NCBI GenBank assembly: GCA_023251835.1
Contig: JAHEXZ010000038.1
Span: 1-47,683, forward strand
Length of the DNA stretch: 47,683 bases
DNA from: Bacteroidota bacterium
GTDB lineage: Bacteria; Bacteroidota; Bacteroidia; 2-12-FULL-35-15
Reading direction: 5' to 3'
The position numbers and the translations under genes are program-made. Of this stretch, positions 36,217 to 43,791 are shown piece by piece (the stretch's first letter is position 1; each line of letters opens with the position of its first letter). Below the pieces are notes generated by a model. That model was not told where the DNA came from. It saw only the letters and a list, made by a program, of their open reading frames with translations, and ran no database searches.

Positions 36217-37134
36217 ATGGGAAAATTGAACATACTTATTCAACAGCTTCAACAAGGTGATAAAAGAGCGTTAGCACGTTGTATCACTGTTGTTGAAAAT
36301 GAACTGGATGGTTATCAGGAAATTTTAACATCGCTTCAATTTAACCAAAGCATTCCTGTTATAGGCATTACCGGTCCTCCCGGTGCCGGTAAAAGTACTT
36401 TAATAAATGCTATCATTAAAAAACTAACAGAAAGAGGCAAATCAATTGGCGTTATTGCCATTGACCCTACCTCCCCTTTTAATTATGGTTCTTTGCTTGG
36501 TGACCGGTTACGTATGGCAGAACATTTTACCAATGAAAATGTATTTATCCGCTCATTGGCTACGCGGGGCTCATTGGGAGGTTTATCTGCTGCAACCATT
36601 GAAATAGTTGATGTAATGAAGGCTTTTGCTTTTGATTATATTATTGTTGAAACAGTTGGTGTAGGACAAAGTGAAGTAGAAATAGTTGGTCTGGCAGATA
36701 CTACAGTGCTGGTATTGGTTCCAGAATCAGGAGATGAGATACAAACTATTAAATCAGGGGTGATGGAGATTGCCGATATCTTTGTAGTAAATAAATCTGA
36801 TCGTGAAGGTGCTGTTTTGTTTGCAAAAAACATACAGCAATTAGTACATTCCAAACTAGTTAATAATTGGAGCACTCCTGTGATTAAAGCTGTTGCTACA
36901 AAAAATGAGGGAGTGGATGAATTGATTGCTGCTATTGAGCAACATCAAACAATTGGAGTAAACACTAAACGCTCGTATCTATTGGCTGAAAAGGCATATC
37001 GGCTCATTCAAAATCAGAGAATGAAGGATATTTCAAAGAAGATACTACAACAACAACTTGAAATAGAATTTAAAAAAGGAGATTTTAATCTGTACCGATT
37101 CGTACGTAATTTTATATCGCAGAAAAAAAGATAA
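36217..37134 (+). CDS. meaB: MeaB/ArgK-family G3E-type GTPase
   Basis: A 305-aa P-loop GTPase. Walker A GPPGAGKST begins at residue 53. VIAIDPTSPFNYGSLLGDRLRM and FIRSLATRGSLGGLSAAT are the switch regions of the MeaB/ArgK family. VVETVGVGQSEVEIV is the Walker B region and NKSD the guanine-specificity motif. Family members protect and reactivate the B12-dependent methylmalonyl-CoA mutase. No mutase gene is in the window, so the partner is inferred. Located 54 bp after asnS and closed by a strong terminator. Confidence 0.94.
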   Translation: MGKLNILIQQLQQGDKRALARCITVVENELDGYQEILTSLQFNQSIPVIGITGPPGAGKSTLINAIIKKLTERGKSIGVIAIDPTSPFNYGSLLGDRLRMAEHFTNENVFIRSLATRGSLGGLSAATIEIVDVMKAFAFDYIIVETVGVGQSEVEIVGLADTTVLVLVPESGDEIQTIKSGVMEIADIFVVNKSDREGAVLFAKNIQQLVHSKLVNNWSTPVIKAVATKNEGVDELIAAIEQHQTIGVNTKRSYLLAEKAYRLIQNQRMKDISKKILQQQLEIEFKKGDFNLYRFVRNFISQKKR

Positions 37135-37160
37135 TGTCCCCCAAAAGTCGCAAGCCGATT

Positions 37161-37213
37161 AAACAAAATCCCTCAACTTGTTAATAAAACAATGCTTGAG
37201 GGTTTTGTTTATA
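37161..37213 (+). terminator. Terminator after the MeaB gene
   Basis: AAACAAAATCCCTCAA (37161-37176) pairs with TTGAGGGTTTTGTTT (37196-37210) apart from one bulged base, with a 19-nt loop. The 3' arm ends in a T-rich tract. It begins 27 bp after the stop codon. Confidence 0.85.
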
Positions 37214-37345
37214 TCACCGAAAAGGTGAATATAGCGGTGGTTGTTGCTACCGAAAAACAAGATGCAAAAATGAGCTACAAAAAGATTAAAGGTTATCATC
37301 CAAGCTTTGCCTTTATCGGTAGATTTCCCGTGCGAATATTAATTC
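37210..37345 (+). pseudogene. Decayed transposase-like fragment (IS1380-like, tentative)
   Basis: A plus-strand reading at about 37258-37340 gives the segment QDAKMSYKKIKGYHPSFAFIG, then RFPVRI. It resembles the catalytic region of IS1380-type transposases, where a YKK-KGY-P segment follows an acidic motif. There is no start codon, a shift is needed to extend it, and a stop follows within 15 codons. A second frame after it (about 37320-37460) gives AKWDGTNF, a phrase seen in Bacteroidota repeat proteins. No terminal inverted repeats were found. The remaining gap to 37478 shows nothing else. Confidence 0.4.
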
Positions 37346-37478
37346 TATTCAAGGAGCTGGTGGGGCGGTAGCTTTATGTCTTGCAAAATGGGATGGAACT
37401 AACTTCAGAAAAATTTCCTCTCATAACAATCTGAAGCAGATACCATGGGATTTGCGGCAATATTAAAAATAAGGCATT

Positions 37479-38498
37479 TTATAAAAAAAATTCACGTTTC
37501 AGGTTCAGCCATTCCAAAGCGGAACCGCTCAAAAGCAACTCTTTAACACCTGCTGCATAAGGCATTTCTTTAATTAAACTTCCAGGCTCCACTTCTCCTA
37601 GTGGAAAAGGATAATCACTGCCCAGTGCAACACGGTTTGCACCAACCAGGTTGATTATATAATCAAGCATTGTTTTGTCATGAACTAAGCTGTCTAACCA
37701 GAATTTACCAAGATATGCTCTGGGATTAACAGCATTATCAATCGCCACCAAATCGGGTCGGCAATTATATCCATGTTCTATACGTCCGATAGTTGCAGGA
37801 AAAGAGCCCCCGCCATGTGCAAAAGCAACGCGCAAATTGGGTAATCGTTCAAACACTCCTCCAAATATCATGGAGCAGATGGCTAAAGATGTTTCGGCTG
37901 GCATACCCACCAGCCAGGGCAGCCAGTAACGCTGCATTCTGTCCTGTCCCACCATGTCCCAGGGATGAACAAAAACAGCCATTTCAAGTTCTTCGCAAGA
38001 CTTAAAAACCGGAAACAGCTCAGGAGCATTCAGATTCCAATCGTTCACATGGGAACCAATCTGAATGCCTTTTAATCCGATTTGTTTACAGCGCTGCAGC
38101 TCGTTTATTGCTAACTCCGGATCTTGTAAAGGCAATGTTCCCAGACCAACAAAACGCTTTGGAAAACGCTGAACAATAGCTGCAATATGATTATTCAGGA
38201 ATTGTGATATATCTAAGCAATCTTTGGGTTTTGCCCAATAACTAAACATTACAGGAACAGTTGATAAAACCTGCACATCTACATGATGATGGTTACACTC
38301 GGCAATACGTTTTCCCGGGCTCCAGCAATTATCCTCAATTTCACGAAAGAATTTCCCATTATCCAAAATCATATTGGCACAGCAGGGTTTATTGTGCTGC
38401 AACTGAACAAAACCTCCGTAGCCAAATTTCTCTTTCCAGTTTGGGATGTGTTCCGGAAGGATATGTGTATGAATGTCTATAGTAAGGCAACTTGCCAT
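37479..38498 (-). CDS. 2-amino-3-carboxymuconate-6-semialdehyde decarboxylase (ACMSD)
   Basis: A 339-aa amidohydrolase-superfamily decarboxylase. The N-terminal IDIHTHILP supplies zinc ligands His10 and His12; further ligands are His178 (FVHPWDM) and Asp295 (GSDYPFPLGE), and the catalytic His is His228 (FAHGGG). Segments such as STVPVMFSYWAKP, RRFVGLGTLPLQ-type, YWLPWLVGMPAETS and CSMIFGGVFE are hallmarks of ACMSD. It converts ACMS to aminomuconate semialdehyde in the kynurenine or 3-hydroxyanthranilate route, diverting it from quinolinate and NAD synthesis. It is 8 bp after gmk and on the same strand; no other kynurenine gene is visible. Confidence 0.93.
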   Translation of the reverse strand: MASCLTIDIHTHILPEHIPNWKEKFGYGGFVQLQHNKPCCANMILDNGKFFREIEDNCWSPGKRIAECNHHHVDVQVLSTVPVMFSYWAKPKDCLDISQFLNNHIAAIVQRFPKRFVGLGTLPLQDPELAINELQRCKQIGLKGIQIGSHVNDWNLNAPELFPVFKSCEELEMAVFVHPWDMVGQDRMQRYWLPWLVGMPAETSLAICSMIFGGVFERLPNLRVAFAHGGGSFPATIGRIEHGYNCRPDLVAIDNAVNPRAYLGKFWLDSLVHDKTMLDYIINLVGANRVALGSDYPFPLGEVEPGSLIKEMPYAAGVKELLLSGSALEWLNLKREFFL

Positions 38499-38506
38499 AA
38501 TTTAGA

Positions 38507-39085
38507 TTACTTTTTTAATTCTAAAAATTCAGCAACAATTTTTTCTGCTTCTGAAAAAGCATGTTCTAAACTATCATTCAATATTACTTTATCAAAAAGG
38601 TCTGCTGTTTTTAATTCATTTTCAGCTTTACCAATTCTTCTGGCAATACTTTCGGGAGTTTCTGTTTCTCTTGATTTTAAACGTTCTTCTAAGTGTTGTA
38701 TAGATGGCGGCATCACAAAAACGGCTAATGCTTTATCTTTAAACTGATTCTTCAGATGTAATCCTCCTACTACATCTACATCAAAAATTACATGCATTCC
38801 TTTTTTCCAGATACGTTCCACTTCAACTTTTAAAGTTCCGTAAAAAGTATCTTTATAAACTTCTTCCCATTCTATAAACTCGTTGTTCTTAATCTTTTGC
38901 TTAAACTCTTCTATTGAAAGGAAATAATAATCTACACCATGAGTTTCATAAGGCCGCATTGGCCGGCTGGAGGCAGAAACAGAAAATTCAAGCTGAGGAA
39001 ATACGTCCAGTAAGTGATGTACAATGGTTGTTTTGCCTGCTCCGGAGGGTGCTGAAAATATAATGAGTTTGCCTACTGCTTCCAT
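38507..39085 (-). CDS. gmk: Guanylate kinase
   Basis: A 192-aa GMP kinase that makes GDP in the cytoplasm. The P-loop SAPSGAGKTT is at residues 11-20, followed by the GMP-binding region SASSRPMRPYETHGVDYYF and EWEEVYKDTFYG. Length is typical. It begins 6 bp after the yicC stop, so the two are cotranscribed, a common pairing in bacteria. Confidence 0.97.
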   Translation of the reverse strand: MEAVGKLIIFSAPSGAGKTTIVHHLLDVFPQLEFSVSASSRPMRPYETHGVDYYFLSIEEFKQKIKNNEFIEWEEVYKDTFYGTLKVEVERIWKKGMHVIFDVDVVGGLHLKNQFKDKALAVFVMPPSIQHLEERLKSRETETPESIARRIGKAENELKTADLFDKVILNDSLEHAFSEAEKIVAEFLELKK

Positions 39086-39091
39086 CCTTGT

Positions 39092-39967
39092 TTATAAAAC
39101 ATTTAACACCTGTTCTTTTATTTTTTCCAGTTCATCCTTCATTTGCACTACTAATTTCTGGATAGTGGCATCATTTGCTTTTGAGCCTATTGTATTTATT
39201 TCCCGGCCAATTTCCTGGCCAATAAAGCCAAGTTTACGGCCACAAGCCGGCTCATTCATAGTATTTATAAAATAATCAAGATGTGTTTTTAATCGTAGTT
39301 TTTCTTCCGAAATATCAAGTTTTTCAATATAATAGATTAATTCCTGTTCAAACCGGTTTTGATCGATTTTCTCTTTATCAAGTATTTCTGTAAGATTATT
39401 TTTAATGCGGTTTCGTATATTTTCTACCCGTGCTCCATCCATTTTTATCACTTCTGCCAGCAATTCAGTAATAATTTCTATCCGGGATTTAAATTCATTG
39501 GCAAGTGTTTTCCCCTCCTCCATTCGAAATCTCTGGAATGCTTCTATAGCAGAATTGACCGTTTGTTTTACCAGTTGCCATTCTGTTTCACCCAACTCCA
39601 TTATTTCTTTTTCCGCCTTTAATACATCTGGCATTTTAACAACCAGGGCCAATAAATCTGTTGTATTTTCACCCAGCTCTCCGGATAAAATTTTTAGTTC
39701 ATTGTAATATGTTTTAGCCAGTGTTTTGTTGATAGCAATAGGAAATGTTTCCTGTATCGCTTCTGTATATATAGTCAAATCTATTTTTCCCCGCTCTATT
39801 TGTTTTGAAAGTTCTCCTCGTAGTTCCAGTTCTTTTTCCTTATAAATAAAGGGCATCCGCAAACTTAAATCAAACGATTTACTATTTAGTGATCGTATTT
39901 CTACTGTTACTTTTTTCCCTGGTATTTCAGTTGTTGCTTTTCCAAAACCAGTCATTGACTTAACCAT
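39092..39967 (-). CDS. yicC: YicC family endoribonuclease
   Basis: A 291-aa YicC-like protein from the ATG at 39967. The longer reading to 39988 starts with TTG and was not used. The start MVKSMTGFGKA, RSLNSKSFDLSLRMPF and the C-terminal GRKLGFIGQEIGREINTIG are the family signatures; the last segment is the DUF1732 domain. Homologs act as endoribonucleases in RNA turnover. It heads the yicC-gmk-ACMSD unit. Confidence 0.95.
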   Translation of the reverse strand: MVKSMTGFGKATTEIPGKKVTVEIRSLNSKSFDLSLRMPFIYKEKELELRGELSKQIERGKIDLTIYTEAIQETFPIAINKTLAKTYYNELKILSGELGENTTDLLALVVKMPDVLKAEKEIMELGETEWQLVKQTVNSAIEAFQRFRMEEGKTLANEFKSRIEIITELLAEVIKMDGARVENIRNRIKNNLTEILDKEKIDQNRFEQELIYYIEKLDISEEKLRLKTHLDYFINTMNEPACGRKLGFIGQEIGREINTIGSKANDATIQKLVVQMKDELEKIKEQVLNVL

Positions 39968-39985
39968 ACTTTCTTTCTTTTTTAG

Positions 39986-40018
39986 CAAATGTAAGATTTT
40001 TGAACCGATTCTTTCAAA
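39986..40018 (-). promoter_or_regulatory. Promoter of the yicC-gmk-ACMSD unit
   Basis: The minus strand has TTTG (40018-40015), a 21-nt spacer and TACATTTG (39993-39986), a perfect TAnnTTTG. Transcription would begin near 39979, giving a very short leader of about 12 nt. Confidence 0.5.
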
Positions 40019-40048
40019 ATGCTCAATCAGGCAATTTTTTTTATTTAT

Positions 40049-40094
40049 ACTGAATCTTGGCAGATTTGCAAAAGCAAAACGGCTTAGATTCAGT
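40049..40094. repeat. Inverted repeat upstream of the endonuclease gene
   Basis: ACTGAATCT (40049-40057) and AGATTCAGT (40086-40094) are exact inverted repeats around a 28-nt loop. It lies between the divergent yicC and endonuclease promoters and has no U-run. Confidence 0.6.
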
Positions 40095-40217
40095 TATACT
40101 GAGCGAATAAGTTTGCTTTTCTATGCAAATTCATTTAGCCCAAATATAGTAGTACGTAGAATAATTTATAAAAAAATGAACATGTATAATAGTAATCCAA
40201 ATCCTATAAAATAAATG

Positions 40218-40225
40218 TAACTTTG
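40218..40225 (+). promoter_or_regulatory. Possible -7 element of the endonuclease I gene
   Basis: TAACTTTG is an exact TAnnTTTG match 16 bp before the start codon. No good -33 motif was found at the usual distance, so the call rests on one box. Confidence 0.45.
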
Positions 40226-40241
40226 CCAAATATACCTGTAA

Positions 40242-41318
40242 ATGAAAATTAGAGTATTGTTATTATTTGCTGCATTATATGCGTTAAGGCTATATGCTCA
40301 GATTCCTCTTGGTTATTACAATTCTGCCCAGGGTTTAACAGGTGCCCCGTTAAAAACAGCTTTACATAATATCATTAAAAATCATACGGTTGCAAGCTAT
40401 AATAGTTTGTGGACACATTTTGAAGATACTGATAAAAAAACAAACGGGAAAGTATGGGATATATATAGTGATCTGCCAGGCGGATCCCCTCCTTATGAAT
40501 ATAGTTTTTCCACAGATCAATGCGGCTCATATAACAGCGAAGCGGATTGTTATAACCGTGAGCATACGTGGCCTCAAAGTTGGTTTAATTCAGAGAATAC
40601 ACCAAGCTCAGATTTATTTCACATATATCCAACAGATGGGTATGTAAATAATATTCGTGGCAATTATCCTTATGGTGACGTTATATCTTCCTCCTGGATT
40701 TCCCAAAACGGTAGCAAGCTTGGACTTTGTGCTGATGCCGGTTATAGTCAGACAGTTTTTGAGCCTTTGGACGAATATAAGGGAGATTTAGCACGAGGTT
40801 ATTTTTATATGAGTACCCGTTACCAAAATGAAGACATTTCCTGGAATACTTCTGCAGCTACCAATAAGTCAGATATTTTACCATGGCAAACAGATGTATT
40901 GTTGAACTGGCATCATTTAGACCCTGTTAGCAGTAAAGAAATTAATCGTAACAATGCCGTATATCAGATTCAGGATAACCGTAATCCTTTTATTGATAAT
41001 CCGCAATGGATAGATAGCATCTGGATACCAAACTACACAAACATCAAGGAGTTGAGGTATTCAACCAAATCCGCTTTTTTACTCTATCCCAACCCGGCAA
41101 CGGATATCTTTTATATTGCTAAACAAGATCGTTCAGAAGAAATTGCAACAATTAATATTTATACGCTACTTGGACAGAAAATATATCCGATTGATAATCA
41201 AAAATTAATTACAGAAAGGACTACATGTATTAATTGTTCGGTTTGGGATAAAGGAGTTTACTATATAAAAGTTACAGCAAATGAACGGGTTGAAATATTA
41301 AAATTTGTAAAAGAATAA
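40242..41318 (+). CDS. Secreted endonuclease I with T9SS type A sorting domain
   Basis: A 358-aa exported nuclease. Signal peptide about 1-20 (RLYAQ). The endonuclease I (NucM/EndA) domain spans about 21-265. It has the motif CYNREHTWPQSWF with the general-base His108 and the metal-site region NNIRGNYPYGDV. The C-terminal ~80 residues (FLLYPNPATDIF to KFVKE) are a T9SS type A sorting domain. It should cut extracellular DNA, perhaps for phosphate or nucleotide scavenging or matrix remodelling. It is probably monocistronic. Confidence 0.93.
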   Translation: MKIRVLLLFAALYALRLYAQIPLGYYNSAQGLTGAPLKTALHNIIKNHTVASYNSLWTHFEDTDKKTNGKVWDIYSDLPGGSPPYEYSFSTDQCGSYNSEADCYNREHTWPQSWFNSENTPSSDLFHIYPTDGYVNNIRGNYPYGDVISSSWISQNGSKLGLCADAGYSQTVFEPLDEYKGDLARGYFYMSTRYQNEDISWNTSAATNKSDILPWQTDVLLNWHHLDPVSSKEINRNNAVYQIQDNRNPFIDNPQWIDSIWIPNYTNIKELRYSTKSAFLLYPNPATDIFYIAKQDRSEEIATINIYTLLGQKIYPIDNQKLITERTTCINCSVWDKGVYYIKVTANERVEILKFVKE

Positions 41319-41338
41319 TTGCAAAATTATTTCATTAA

Positions 41339-41518
41339 TTATAAAGTCATACCGGGTGCCATCCGCTTAACCTTTTTCGCTCGAACCTTATGTTGATGTC
41401 TGTTCCCACATCCAGGTTTTTCACCTGTACAGCCTGTTTCTGATAATACAATAACCAGAGACGTTAACAGTAAGGTTAAACTAACGACTGTAAAACGTGG
41501 AAACGAGAATTTTTTCAT
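41339..41518 (-). CDS. Small putative lipoprotein (59 aa)
   Basis: A 59-residue ORF too short for common cutoffs. It starts with an ATG at 41518 and ends with TAA at 41339-41341. Residues 1-27 are a basic then hydrophobic signal (MKKFSFPRFTVV, then LTLLLTSLVIVL). A cysteine at 30 lies in SETGC, an imperfect lipobox (Glu at -3). A Cys/His-rich stretch follows (CTGEKPGCGNRHQHK), and the tail is basic. It lies 27 bp after osmC on the same strand, so cotranscription is likely. Such short Cys-Gly lipoproteins recur in Bacteroidota genomes but their role is unknown. Confidence 0.6.
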   Translation of the reverse strand: MKKFSFPRFTVVSLTLLLTSLVIVLSETGCTGEKPGCGNRHQHKVRAKKVKRMAPGMTL

Positions 41519-41545
41519 AATTTAAGATATAATAGAATACTAAAT

Positions 41546-41950
41546 TCAGTAATTAAAAAATACAGTTTGTTTTAGCTCTGAACTGAGACTTTTAGCAACA
41601 GGACAAGTACGGGCTGCATTTTCAAGCAATTCTTTTTCTTTAACCGTATAGTTGTTTTTGGGCATTGTAAATTCTACAATAATTTCACTCACTCTTCTCG
41701 GGTTACTCTCCATTATTTTAGTAATATCAACTGTAGTTCCTTCTATATTTATATTGTGGCGTTGTGCCACTATTCCCATGATTGTGAGCATACAAGCTCC
41801 TAAAGAAGTTGATAGCAGGTCTGTAGGAGAAAAAGCCTCTCCTTTGCCATTATTATCAGTTGGAGCATCTGTAATTATTGTATTACCCGATTTCAGATGA
41901 ATAGCATCTGTTCGTAAATTTCCGAGGTAGGTTATTTTAGATGTTTTCAT
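41546..41950 (-). CDS. OsmC/Ohr family peroxiredoxin-like protein
   Basis: A 134-aa OsmC-family protein. The two redox cysteines are Cys53 (LGACMLT) and Cys116 (ARTCPVAKSL), the pair used for thiol-dependent reduction of organic hydroperoxides. FSPTDLLSTSLGAC and the C-terminal ENAARTCPVAKSL are typical of the YhfA-like branch. No signal peptide, so it acts in the cytoplasm. A small lipoprotein gene follows after 27 bp. Confidence 0.93.
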   Translation of the reverse strand: MKTSKITYLGNLRTDAIHLKSGNTIITDAPTDNNGKGEAFSPTDLLSTSLGACMLTIMGIVAQRHNINIEGTTVDITKIMESNPRRVSEIIVEFTMPKNNYTVKEKELLENAARTCPVAKSLSSELKQTVFFNY

Positions 41951-42032
41951 TTTATTTGGAATGCTTTTTATAAAATAGTATGCCCTAAATATAGGTGAAA
42001 AATTATAATAATATGGATTGATAATTACATCC

Positions 42033-42063
42033 TTTGACTATCCTGCAAAATATAGTATATTTG
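42033..42063 (+). promoter_or_regulatory. Promoter of the OM protein-lipA unit (near-leaderless)
   Basis: TTTG (42033-42036), a 19-nt spacer and TATATTTG (42056-42063) match the Bacteroidota consensus perfectly. The start codon at 42069 begins five bases after the -7 box, so the transcript would carry almost no leader. Confidence 0.75.
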
Positions 42064-42068
42064 TAATA

Positions 42069-42848
42069 ATGAAGCGTTGTGCTAAATATAAGATACTATT
42101 CGTTTTTCTCTTAACTTTTGCCATTTATCTTCCCTTTTCGGCACAAGAAACTAAAGATGATCTGACCCGCTTACAAAATGGCGAGGATGTAAATGTTTTA
42201 TACCGGCACGAAGCCAATTTTGGGGTGTTTATACATTCGGCAGGAGGTTTTGGTGTTGCATATAGAAGAGGGTTGCATGTTACCGGGAAACGAAAAAGAA
42301 TGTTTGAAATAGAAGCTTCAAACTTTAAACATCCAAAAGAAGTTAAAAGTGTGAATTCATATTATTCAAACTCTAAAGGATTCGTATATGGTAAATTAAA
42401 CTCCGTATTGTTGCTTCGATCTGGGGTAGGATATCAAAATACGCTCTTTCAAAAGAGTGATAAGAAAAGTGTTGAAATACGTTATTCTTATTTTATAGGG
42501 GCTACAATGGGAATTGCCAAACCGGTTTACCTTGAAATAAAAAAAGGCAACTCTTCTGCACTCCCTTCTACAGAGCGTTATGACCCCGCAATTCACAAAC
42601 AGGAAGATATTTATGGGAAAGCTTCTTTTTTCAAGGGGATTGAAAAGACAGCTATTTATCCTGCAGGATACGCAAAACTGGCGCTTAGCTTTGAATATGC
42701 CGATCGTTATAATGTAATTAAAGCAATAGAAACAGGTGCGGTAGCCGATTTTTATCCAATAGCAATGCCGATTATGGCAAATAATAAAAAACAGCAGGTA
42801 TATGTTTCATTATACCTCAAAATGATATGGGGTAAAAAATGGTTTTAG
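42069..42848 (+). CDS. Putative outer-membrane beta-barrel protein upstream of lipA
   Basis: A 259-aa exported protein. The reading can extend to a TTG at 42018, but that stretch runs over the promoter; the ATG at 42069 heads a normal signal peptide ([15 protein letters not shown] to PFSAQ, about 1-25). The mature protein alternates short hydrophobic strands with charged turns ([38 protein letters not shown]), ending in a strand-like [12 protein letters not shown]. This is the pattern of a small outer-membrane barrel, but the family could not be named. Its stop overlaps the lipA start by 10 bp, so translational coupling with lipA is likely. Confidence 0.7.
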   Translation: MKRCAKYKILFVFLLTFAIYLPFSAQETKDDLTRLQNGEDVNVLYRHEANFGVFIHSAGGFGVAYRRGLHVTGKRKRMFEIEASNFKHPKEVKSVNSYYSNSKGFVYGKLNSVLLLRSGVGYQNTLFQKSDKKSVEIRYSYFIGATMGIAKPVYLEIKKGNSSALPSTERYDPAIHKQEDIYGKASFFKGIEKTAIYPAGYAKLALSFEYADRYNVIKAIETGAVADFYPIAMPIMANNKKQQVYVSLYLKMIWGKKWF

Positions 42849-43732
42849 ATTCAAACTGCTTGTCATCAGTACAGGAAGAAATGCTAAAAGAACGGCCTCG
42901 TAAACCAGAGTGGTTACGGGTAAAGCTTCCTACAGGAAAAGAGTATGCGGAAGTCCGTAAAATTGTTTCTACCCATAAATTACATACTATATGTGAAAGC
43001 GGCAATTGTCCCAATATGGGAGAGTGCTGGGGAGCTGGTACTGCCACATTTATGATTCTTGGGAATATTTGTACCCGTTCCTGTGGATTCTGCAACGTAG
43101 CTACCGGAAAACCAAAGGCTGTTGATTTGCGGGAACCTGAGCGGATAGCTGAATCTGTGAGACTGATGAATGTAAAACACTGCGTTATTACTTCTGTTGA
43201 CCGTGATGATTTAAAAGATGGCGGCTCCATTATTTGGGCGGAAACTATTAATGCCATCAGAAGAGTTAGCCCTCAGACAAAATTTGAAACTCTTATTCCC
43301 GATTTTCAGGGAAAATGGGAAAATCTTCAACGTATCATTGATGCTAAACCGGATATTGTATCTCACAATATGGAAACGGTTCGCAGACTTACCAAACAGG
43401 TACGTATACAGGCAAAATACGATAGAAGTTTAGAGGTTCTAAAACGTTTAAAAGATGCCGGGTTAAAAACCAAATCGGGTATAATGCTCGGTTTGGGAGA
43501 AACTGAACAGGAAATTTATGAAACAATAGATGATTTACGTGTCGTGGGCTGTGATGTATTAACCCTGGGGCAATACCTTCAACCAACACCTAAACATTTA
43601 CCTGTAAAAGAATTTATTCGTCCGGAAGTGTTTGCAAAGTATAAACAAGTGGGGCTGGAGAAAGGCTTTCGTTTTGTTGAAAGTGGCCCTCTTGTGCGCT
43701 CTTCATACCATGCCGAAAAGCATATTTTTTGA
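42839..43732 (+). CDS. lipA: Lipoyl synthase (radical SAM)
   Basis: A 297-aa radical SAM enzyme that inserts sulfur into octanoylated lipoyl domains. The auxiliary cluster cysteines are Cys52, Cys57 and Cys63 ([13 protein letters not shown]). The radical SAM cluster is Cys78, Cys82 and Cys85 (CTRSCGFC). Other family segments are [32 protein letters not shown] and [15 protein letters not shown]. The terminal VRSSYHAEK also fits. It overlaps the preceding outer-membrane gene by 10 bp. Confidence 0.97.
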   Translation: MVLDSNCLSSVQEEMLKERPRKPEWLRVKLPTGKEYAEVRKIVSTHKLHTICESGNCPNMGECWGAGTATFMILGNICTRSCGFCNVATGKPKAVDLREPERIAESVRLMNVKHCVITSVDRDDLKDGGSIIWAETINAIRRVSPQTKFETLIPDFQGKWENLQRIIDAKPDIVSHNMETVRRLTKQVRIQAKYDRSLEVLKRLKDAGLKTKSGIMLGLGETEQEIYETIDDLRVVGCDVLTLGQYLQPTPKHLPVKEFIRPEVFAKYKQVGLEKGFRFVESGPLVRSSYHAEKHIF

Positions 43733-43791
43733 GCCTGTTTTTGGTTTTATTATATGCTTTTTTAAAGAGAAACTAGTGTTCTATATCCTGA

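Noticed and set aside
39968-39988. TTG start for YicC
   Set aside because: The family begins with MVKSMTGFGK-like residues at the ATG (39967), and the extension covers the -7 box.
42018-42068. TTG start for the protein before lipA
   Set aside because: The extension covers the perfect promoter at 42033-42063.
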